Shown here piece after piece: positions 32,079 to 37,556 of a DNA stretch of 37,556 bases (the stretch's first letter is position 1; each line of letters opens with the position of its first letter). The notes below the pieces were generated by a model. That model was not told where the DNA came from and did not search any database. It saw nothing but the letters and a program-made list of their open reading frames with translations. The position numbers and the translations under genes are program-made. Source of the DNA: Clostridium_AD sp051278035. GTDB taxonomy: Bacteria; Bacillota; Clostridia; Clostridiales; Clostridiaceae. Location of the stretch: assembly GCF_051278035.1 (NCBI RefSeq), contig NZ_JBNMNU010000015.1, positions 1 through 37,556 of the forward strand, written 5' to 3'.

Positions 32079-32831
32079 TTAAATTAAAGAGTCTCCATCT
32101 TGACTCAAAGCTTTTATAAGCTTCTCAGAAAATCTATCCTCAGGCCACTGCTTTTTACCTTCTCTATACCTATTACAACATTTCATAAATTCATGTGGGT
32201 AAGATATTAAAGCTATTATAAATTTTGAACTAGTGTCCTCCAGTCCTTCAATATTACAAAATTCATTAACAAGCCTCTTATAATCAAATTTCTCCCCTTT
32301 TCTTTTTAATCTATTAAGTAAAAGAAAACAATCCATTTCCACCATGTTATAACTACAATCTTCAAAACTAACCACTTCAACATTTTTATTTTTTTGGAGA
32401 TTTTTAAAATCTGTATTACCGAGGCATATTTCGCATCGCCTCATGCTTCTTTTTATAATCTCAATATAATCCGAATGATATGCTGCCCTTATGCACATCT
32501 CCCCTCTATTTATAACTCCATTTCCATGTTTAAGAATTAATTCTTCAAAAGAATTTTTAGGTTCATCTCTTTTAATTTTATTTATGTCCCTTGTAAGCTT
32601 TTTAATATAAATTTTATATTCCTCTATGATTTTCCCTGTATTGTTATTTAACTTATTCCTTAAATACCCATTAAAGCCCAAAGATTTTTCATGAAAAGCA
32701 TAAATCGCATGAAACTGCTCTATTACTAATTGTTCATCTATATTTTCAGGATTAAACTGCATTACATCTACATTTTTAATGCCTTTGAATATCATGTAAT
32801 CAGAAAATTCATTATAGATGCTTATTGCCAC
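32079..32831 (-). CDS. degenerate CotS-like protein lacking catalytic residues
   Basis: About 250 residues from GTG 32831, six bases after GAGGTG; the ATG at 32837 is too close to it. It aligns by eye with the C-terminal two thirds of CotS. The usual HHDxxHHN is replaced by ICLGNTDFKN, and the metal-site IIDFDY by VVSFEDC. The end retains ALISYPHEFMKCCNRYREGKKQW, matching FPxxYW...YY..KKxW of the intact copies. The reading frame is open and has a ribosome binding site, so it is probably a pseudokinase-like coat protein rather than a dead gene. Confidence 0.75.
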   Translation of the reverse strand: MAISIYNEFSDYMIFKGIKNVDVMQFNPENIDEQLVIEQFHAIYAFHEKSLGFNGYLRNKLNNNTGKIIEEYKIYIKKLTRDINKIKRDEPKNSFEELILKHGNGVINRGEMCIRAAYHSDYIEIIKRSMRRCEICLGNTDFKNLQKNKNVEVVSFEDCSYNMVEMDCFLLLNRLKRKGEKFDYKRLVNEFCNIEGLEDTSSKFIIALISYPHEFMKCCNRYREGKKQWPEDRFSEKLIKALSQDGDSLI

Positions 32832-32866
32832 TGGCATCACCTCTAATCAAATCTATTAGTCAAATA

Positions 32867-33091
32867 CTATTTACCTTTCTTACTGTTTTTATCCATTTTT
32901 CTTAATATCTCGTTTTGTTCAAACTCTAACTCTTTAATTTTTTTTTGTCTTTTTTTTATTTTTTTAAGTTTTTTAACTTCCTCCTCCATCCTTTCAAGTT
33001 TCATATCATATTCTTCTACAGTAGAATCTTGCGGCTCTATTATGTCAATTTCTCTCTCATCCATGTATTTATCCTCTTTGTTTTTACTCAC
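32867..33091 (-). CDS. small coiled-coil protein in the coat operon
   Basis: 74 residues from GTG 33091, seven bases after GGGAGG. The in-frame ATG at 33106 is part of that ribosome binding site region. The second half (about residues 28-70, MEEEVKKLKKIKKRQKKIK and on) is a continuous charged helix with heptad Leu/Ile positions. The first half is acidic. It starts four bases after the stop of cotS copy 3, so the two are coupled. No family recognised; the size and coiled coil suggest a structural or adaptor coat component. Confidence 0.7.
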   Translation of the reverse strand: MSKNKEDKYMDEREIDIIEPQDSTVEEYDMKLERMEEEVKKLKKIKKRQKKIKELEFEQNEILRKMDKNSKKGK

Positions 33092-33095
33092 AATA

Positions 33096-34106
33096 CTACC
33101 TCCCATAATTTATTTTTCTAAATTCATCAACAAAAATTTGCCGCTCTACTCTATCCTCCTCTATTTTTTCCAGCTTCTTCAAGAAAAATTCTTCACCCCA
33201 ATTTTTTTTCTCCCAGTAGTATTGAATTCCAGTTTGCCAATATTCCTGGGGAAATTCCATAAATCCTGCCATTATATCTATGTCACTTTTGTATATTTCA
33301 TTTGTAGCATGGTAGGTATCCATTATAAAAAGTGCATTTTCAAGGCTCCATTTTCCATTTTTCATTCTTCTTATTAAGAGGCTACTTAAATCATGTAAAT
33401 GAGTATCCAAGATGCAATAATCAAAATCTATAATGCTTATGCCTCCACTTTTTTCAATTAATACATTATGGTGAGCATAATCATGATGGCAAAATCCCCT
33501 ATGTTTAATTTCTTCTTTCATCTTATCCGCATATTCACTTTTGGTTAAATTACATATTGCTCTATCGCTCCTTAATAGCTCTTCCTCCATCATCCCTAGA
33601 TAATTCATATCAAATTCCGTTTTGAACTGTTTTTCATCTATTCTTCTTTTAAAATCTAGTATTTCACTCCTTCTTGTTTTAAAGGTTTCTATCCATTTAA
33701 GCCAAGCAATTCTTGGTTTCATATCAGGTGTGACTTTGAAATTCAAACTCCTTATATGAAGCTGCGCAAGCTTTGAGGTGCATAACTCTATGTCTACTGG
33801 ATTATCATAATTACACTGCCTTGCGCTTAGCCATGGGGTTAAATATGCATATTTACTATCAACAGCTATATAATCATTTTTATCTTTTGTTTCAATTATT
33901 TGTGGTATATTTTGAAAACCATTGTTTTGCAAATGTTTTATTGCACCAATAATAAATAAAAAATGCTTAAAGTCATAATTAATGATTTTAAGGCAATACA
34001 TACCATCATCAGTCTCTATTCTGTATACATTTTTTATTTTTTCAATATCAACAATACGTAGAGAATATTTTTTCTCTACTAATTCCCTTAATTCCTGGGT
34101 AACCAA
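33096..34106 (-). CDS. cotS: CotS family spore coat protein (copy 3)
   Basis: 336 residues from TTG 34106, seven bases after GGAGG; the in-frame GTG at 34112 is only one base away from it. The kinase-like catalytic loop is complete: FCHHDYAHHNVLIEK and SIIDFDYC, then HDLSSLLIRRMK. The N-terminal lobe has YRIETDDGMYCLKIINYDFKHF. Most similar by eye to copy 1 at 28647. It is divergent from the second glycosyltransferase and heads the leftward coat operon. Confidence 0.92.
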   Translation of the reverse strand: MVTQELRELVEKKYSLRIVDIEKIKNVYRIETDDGMYCLKIINYDFKHFLFIIGAIKHLQNNGFQNIPQIIETKDKNDYIAVDSKYAYLTPWLSARQCNYDNPVDIELCTSKLAQLHIRSLNFKVTPDMKPRIAWLKWIETFKTRRSEILDFKRRIDEKQFKTEFDMNYLGMMEEELLRSDRAICNLTKSEYADKMKEEIKHRGFCHHDYAHHNVLIEKSGGISIIDFDYCILDTHLHDLSSLLIRRMKNGKWSLENALFIMDTYHATNEIYKSDIDIMAGFMEFPQEYWQTGIQYYWEKKNWGEEFFLKKLEKIEEDRVERQIFVDEFRKINYGR

Positions 34107-34135
34107 ATGCACGCCTCCGAAATATTCTTCTATTG

Positions 34136-34163
34136 CATTATATGAAATTATGGAATAATTTGT
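34136..34163 (-). promoter_or_regulatory. possible sigma-K promoter for cotS copy 3
   Basis: On the minus strand AC (34163-34162), 17 bases, then CATATAATG (34144-34136), one mismatch from CATANNNTA, about 30 bases before the start codon. Confidence 0.35.
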
Positions 34164-34290
34164 GCAGGTTTATATTTATACAAATAGCACACTTTTCTAA
34201 TGAAAATAGTATATTAATATATATTGTATTTTAATAAATCTATAAATTATTAATTTAGCATTTATCTATTAATATTAAGGAGTGGACGCC

Positions 34291-35418
34291 ATGAGGATTG
34301 CGCTTGATGCTAGAGCTATCAATCTCTATAGTGGCACAGGTATAGGAACCTATACAGAAAATGTGCTTAAAAATTTAATTAACATAGATACTACAAATAA
34401 CTACCATATTTTTTGGTCAGGTAGTAATTACGAGTGCATAAAAAAAGAAAACTGTAAAATAGTAATGACCTCAAAAAAACACCAACGTTTTTTTGAGGAC
34501 TACTATTTTCCAGAAAATATAAGAAAGGAAAACATAGACATATATCATATGCCACAAAATGGTATAGGTTTTAGCAATGAAATTTCTTGCAAGAAAATAG
34601 TCACTATACATGATTTAATTCCATACATCATGCCTAAAACCGTTGGAAAGGGATATTTATTAAAATTTTTAAAAGAAATGCCTTTGATAATAGAAGGAGC
34701 TAATGGAATAATAACTGTCTCTGAATTTTCTAAACAAGATATTCTGAAATTTTTCCCTATAGATGAGCGTAAAATTTTTGTAACTCCACTAGCTGCCGAT
34801 AAAAAGTACGCTCCTTTAGACAAAATCCACTGTAAGACCTTTCTAAAAGACATGTATAGTTTAGAGAATCCATTTATACTCTACTTAGGTGGATTTAGTG
34901 AGAGAAAGAATGTTGCTTCTTTGTTAACTGCTTTTGCAAAAGTGTACAAAGATTTAGATAAAAAATATAATTTAGTTATCGTAGGCGGATATAAAGATTC
35001 AAGTCAAACGCTCTTAAAACTTACAAAAGAACTCGGAATAGACTCTCATGTTATTTTTACTGGATTTGTTCCTGAAGATCACCTACCTATTTTCTATAAC
35101 GGTTGTGATGCTTTTGTATATCCTTCTTTTTACGAAGGATTTGGACTTCCACCTCTAGAGGCAATGAGCTGTGGAGCCCCTGTAATAGCTTCTAACCTTA
35201 CCTCTATTCCAGAAGTAGTTGGGGATGCTGGAATTCTAATAAATCCCTATGATATATCTGAGATATCTTTTGCCATAGGGAATCTATTAAGTAATGAAAA
35301 TTTAAGAGAAAAACTTAGTATTAAGGGACTTAAAAGGTCTAGCGAATTTTCTTGGCAAAATACAGCGAATAATACACTTAAAGTTTACGAGGACGTATAT
35401 AACCGTGAATCTATGTAA
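34291..35418 (+). CDS. glycosyltransferase family 4, CotSA-like (copy 2)
   Basis: 375 residues from ATG 34291 (RIALDARAINLYSGTGIGTY), spaced well from AAGGAG; an in-frame GTG at 34282 overlaps it. GT-B fold with ILYLGGFSERKNV and the EX7E donor motif in YEGFGLPPLEAMSCGAPVI. It closely parallels copy 1 along its whole length, including MPQNGIGF and TIHDLIPYIMPKTVGKGYL against VPQNGIGL and TLHDVIPCRMPETVGDQYL. It is paired divergently with cotS copy 3. Confidence 0.9.
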   Translation: MRIALDARAINLYSGTGIGTYTENVLKNLINIDTTNNYHIFWSGSNYECIKKENCKIVMTSKKHQRFFEDYYFPENIRKENIDIYHMPQNGIGFSNEISCKKIVTIHDLIPYIMPKTVGKGYLLKFLKEMPLIIEGANGIITVSEFSKQDILKFFPIDERKIFVTPLAADKKYAPLDKIHCKTFLKDMYSLENPFILYLGGFSERKNVASLLTAFAKVYKDLDKKYNLVIVGGYKDSSQTLLKLTKELGIDSHVIFTGFVPEDHLPIFYNGCDAFVYPSFYEGFGLPPLEAMSCGAPVIASNLTSIPEVVGDAGILINPYDISEISFAIGNLLSNENLREKLSIKGLKRSSEFSWQNTANNTLKVYEDVYNRESM

Positions 35419-35456
35419 CCAGCCTTGTTAGTAGCTTTTAAATTGACAACGATGAA

Positions 35457-35499
35457 AAAACCACTGAAGTATTCTAAACAAATATACTTCAGTGGTTTT
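35457..35499. terminator. bidirectional terminator between glycosyltransferase 2 and larB
   Basis: A 16-bp perfect stem (AAAACCACTGAAGTAT, 35457-35472, with 35484-35499), A-run before and TTTT after. Serves both converging genes. Confidence 0.92.
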
Positions 35500-35510
35500 C
35501 TAAATATAAT

Positions 35511-36257
35511 TTATAATTTATTAATAATGCTTGCTAGATAACCCGCTCCAAAGCCGTTGTCAATATTAACAACACTAACTCCGCTAGAGCAGCTATTTAA
35601 CATGGATAATAGGGCAGCAAGTCCCTTAAAGCTAGCTCCATAGCCTACACTAGTTGGAACAGCTATAACTGGTTTATCTACTAAACCTCCAACAACGCTT
35701 GTTAAAGCGCCTTCCATTCCAGCAACCGTAATAACTACTCTAGCATGCCTTATAACATCTAGATTCCCAAATAACCTATGAATACCCGCTACCCCTACAT
35801 CATAAATTCTTTCAACCTTATTTCCAAAGATTTCTGCTGTAACAGCTGCCTCTTCAGCAACTGGTATATCAGAGGTTCCACCCGTTACTAATGCAATATA
35901 TGTACTTGGACTCTCTACATTCTTTTTTTTAATAACAATTGTTCTTGCCAGTTCATTGTACTCAGCATCATTACATACTTCTTTTACTCCTTCATACATT
36001 TCCCTAGATGCCCTTGTTCCAAGAATATTTACATCATTAGTAAGCATTAATTTAACTATCTCTTTTATCTGACCTACAGTCTTCCCTTCGCAATATATAA
36101 CCTCTGGGTAGCCAACTCTAAGTTCTCTATGATTATCTATTTTTGCAAATCCTAAATCAGAATATGGCAACTCTTTTAACTTATCTAAACCATCCTCAAT
36201 GGATATATCACCATTTTTTATGGACTTGAGAAATATCTTCATTTCCTCTGAATTCAT
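35511..36257 (-). CDS. larB: pyridinium-3,5-biscarboxylic acid mononucleotide synthase
   Basis: Carboxylates and hydrolyses nicotinate adenine dinucleotide in the first step of nickel-pincer nucleotide cofactor synthesis. The 248-residue product has the PurE-like C-terminal domain (ALVTGGTSDIPVAEEAAVTAE, VAGMEGALTSVVGGLVDKPV). The segment SCSSGVSVVNIDNGFGAG holds Cys223, at the position of the reactive Cys of LarB. AAGGTGG precedes ATG 36257. It follows larC by 48 bases. larE, needed for the sulfur step, is not in the window. Confidence 0.95.
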   Translation of the reverse strand: MNSEEMKIFLKSIKNGDISIEDGLDKLKELPYSDLGFAKIDNHRELRVGYPEVIYCEGKTVGQIKEIVKLMLTNDVNILGTRASREMYEGVKEVCNDAEYNELARTIVIKKKNVESPSTYIALVTGGTSDIPVAEEAAVTAEIFGNKVERIYDVGVAGIHRLFGNLDVIRHARVVITVAGMEGALTSVVGGLVDKPVIAVPTSVGYGASFKGLAALLSMLNSCSSGVSVVNIDNGFGAGYLASIINKL

Positions 36258-36305
36258 ATGTTTACCACCTTTTTTAATTTGTGATTTCCATCTCGATCCT
36301 TCGTT

Positions 36306-37547
36306 TTATACTTCATTTTTTAGCCTTTCATATACCTCTCTTGCAGATATTCCCGTGTTGCCAGCTATTTTCTTACACTCTTCATATTCGAGCTTGCTTT
36401 TTATTTTCTCACCTTTGTAGTAAGCTTCTTTCACTGTAACTTCACCGTAGCTAGTGTTTACTTTGGTAAATTTTCTTTGGAGCATAGTTTTATCCACTTT
36501 AAAATTTCTTACGCCAAATGTAGTAGTTTCTCTGAATAATAATTCTTTCATTATTTCCGATTTATCTGAACTGCATAAAACACTTATTTTCACACTTGGT
36601 CTACCCTTTTTCATTATAATCGGAGTTAAATAAACATCCAAAGCACCTTTTGTAAAAAGCTTATCAATAATGTACTCATATAGCTCTGGGTTCATATCAT
36701 CTATGTTACATTCAATAATTTCTTCTTTTTCGCTGTTTACCATATTAGTGTTAGACAAGTTATTCTCCTCTACTAACATAACTCTTAGCACATTAGGAAT
36801 TTCAGTATCTCTATTACCTACGCCATAGCCAATCTTGTTTACAATAAAATTATTATTATCTTTAAATTCATTAACACAAGCTGCAAGAATTGCGGCACCC
36901 GTAGGCGTTGTGGTTTCAAAGGGTACAGCTCCAAGTTTTACTGGTATCCCCTTTAAAATTTCCACAGTAGCTGGCGCTGGAACTGGTATAATTCCATGCT
37001 CGCACTTGACAAACCCACCGCCAAGTTCTATGGATGAGCACATTATCTTATCAACATTTAAATGGCTTATACAAATAGCCGCCCCTACTATATCAACAAT
37101 AGAATCTACTGCGCCTACCTCATGAAAGTGGACCTCATACAAAGGTTTTCCGTGAACCTTCGCTTCAGCCTGCGCAACCTTCATGAACATCTTCACACTT
37201 AATTCTTTAATTTCTAAACTGAGCTTACTGTCTTCTATAATTTTCTTAATATCTTTAAGATTTCTATGTTCATGATGACTATGATCCTTACTCATATGTT
37301 CATGTGAATGTACGCCTTCATTTTCAGCATGATTATGAGTGTGAGTGTGCTCTTGTAAAACTACATTCACTTTAGTGCCCTCTATACCTTTTCTAATTCC
37401 TCTTGATACTTTTATTTCATATCCATTTAGACTTAACTTTTTTAATTCTTCTATTAGATATTTCTCTTCTATACCGAGGTCTATTAATGCTCCTAAATTC
37501 ATATCTCCACTAATACCTGAAAAACAGTCATAATAAAGTATTTTCAT
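36306..37547 (-). CDS. larC: nickel insertion protein LarC (P2TMN nickel chelatase)
   Basis: CTP-dependent enzyme that inserts nickel into the pincer nucleotide. It is one continuous frame of 413 residues, whereas in Lactiplantibacillus larC is two overlapping frames joined by frameshifting. The start LYYDCFSGISGDMNLGALID is the family signature. A His-rich stretch (residues 67-94, 11 His) probably holds nickel, and FHEVGAVDSIVDIVG follows. The C-terminal part has ECNIDDMNPELYEYI. ATG 37547 lies nine bases from the window end; upstream genes are not visible. Confidence 0.95.
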   Translation of the reverse strand: MKILYYDCFSGISGDMNLGALIDLGIEEKYLIEELKKLSLNGYEIKVSRGIRKGIEGTKVNVVLQEHTHTHNHAENEGVHSHEHMSKDHSHHEHRNLKDIKKIIEDSKLSLEIKELSVKMFMKVAQAEAKVHGKPLYEVHFHEVGAVDSIVDIVGAAICISHLNVDKIMCSSIELGGGFVKCEHGIIPVPAPATVEILKGIPVKLGAVPFETTTPTGAAILAACVNEFKDNNNFIVNKIGYGVGNRDTEIPNVLRVMLVEENNLSNTNMVNSEKEEIIECNIDDMNPELYEYIIDKLFTKGALDVYLTPIIMKKGRPSVKISVLCSSDKSEIMKELLFRETTTFGVRNFKVDKTMLQRKFTKVNTSYGEVTVKEAYYKGEKIKSKLEYEECKKIAGNTGISAREVYERLKNEV

Positions 37548-37556
37548 TTCACTTCA

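Overview
The window reads as a chromosomal segment of a spore-forming, low-G+C Firmicute, most likely Clostridium sensu stricto. The evidence is strongly A/T-rich DNA, clear AGGAGG-type ribosome binding sites, frequent GTG/TTG starts, and a dense set of sporulation genes (spoIIR, a gerA/B/C-type receptor operon, ypeB, a SipL-like DUF3794/LysM gene, yabG, several cotS). Most genes lie on the minus strand. Species cannot be fixed from sequence reading alone.

Region 1 (1-9.3 kb) is housekeeping. Read leftwards from a divergent promoter near 7.38 kb it holds tdk, a DUF1385 membrane protein, prmC, prfA, a small membrane protein, a ZIP metal transporter, a Sua5/YrdC threonylcarbamoyl-AMP synthase, a possible 37-codon gene, rpiB and the start of upp. 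rpmE is read rightwards from the same promoter region, and rho follows on the minus strand. PrmC methylates the release factor encoded by the next gene, prfA.

Region 2 (9.4-14.4 kb) holds a small Cys-rich protein, pyrG, a DUF1934 protein, a PP-loop (ThiI/MnmA-like) ATPase and ddl. Region 3 (14.6-23.5 kb) is sporulation and germination: ypeB, spoIIR, the ger A-B-C receptor operon, a small membrane protein, ispE and sipL.

Region 4 (23,677-26,827) is an inserted mobile element of 3,151 bp. It has 23-bp perfect terminal inverted repeats and a 9-bp target duplication (ATTATATAC). Inside are a small ribbon-helix-helix-like ORF, a roughly 650-codon zinc-finger/HTH/RNase-H-like transposase gene split by one in-frame TAG, and a passenger gene for a small membrane-anchored protein. 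I cannot place it in a named IS family, and it is the best candidate for something undescribed here. It sits upstream of the sipL leader without disrupting a gene.

Region 5 (27.0-35.5 kb) holds veg, yabG and a spore-coat cluster. Two divergent cotS/glycosyltransferase pairs look like a duplicated module, separated by a third cotS, a degenerate cotS-like gene that has lost the kinase-fold catalytic residues, and a small coiled-coil gene. Region 6 (35.5-37.5 kb) has larB and larC of nickel-pincer-nucleotide synthesis.

No tRNA, rRNA or CRISPR array was seen. Every convergent or operon end with a clear hairpin is listed as a terminator.
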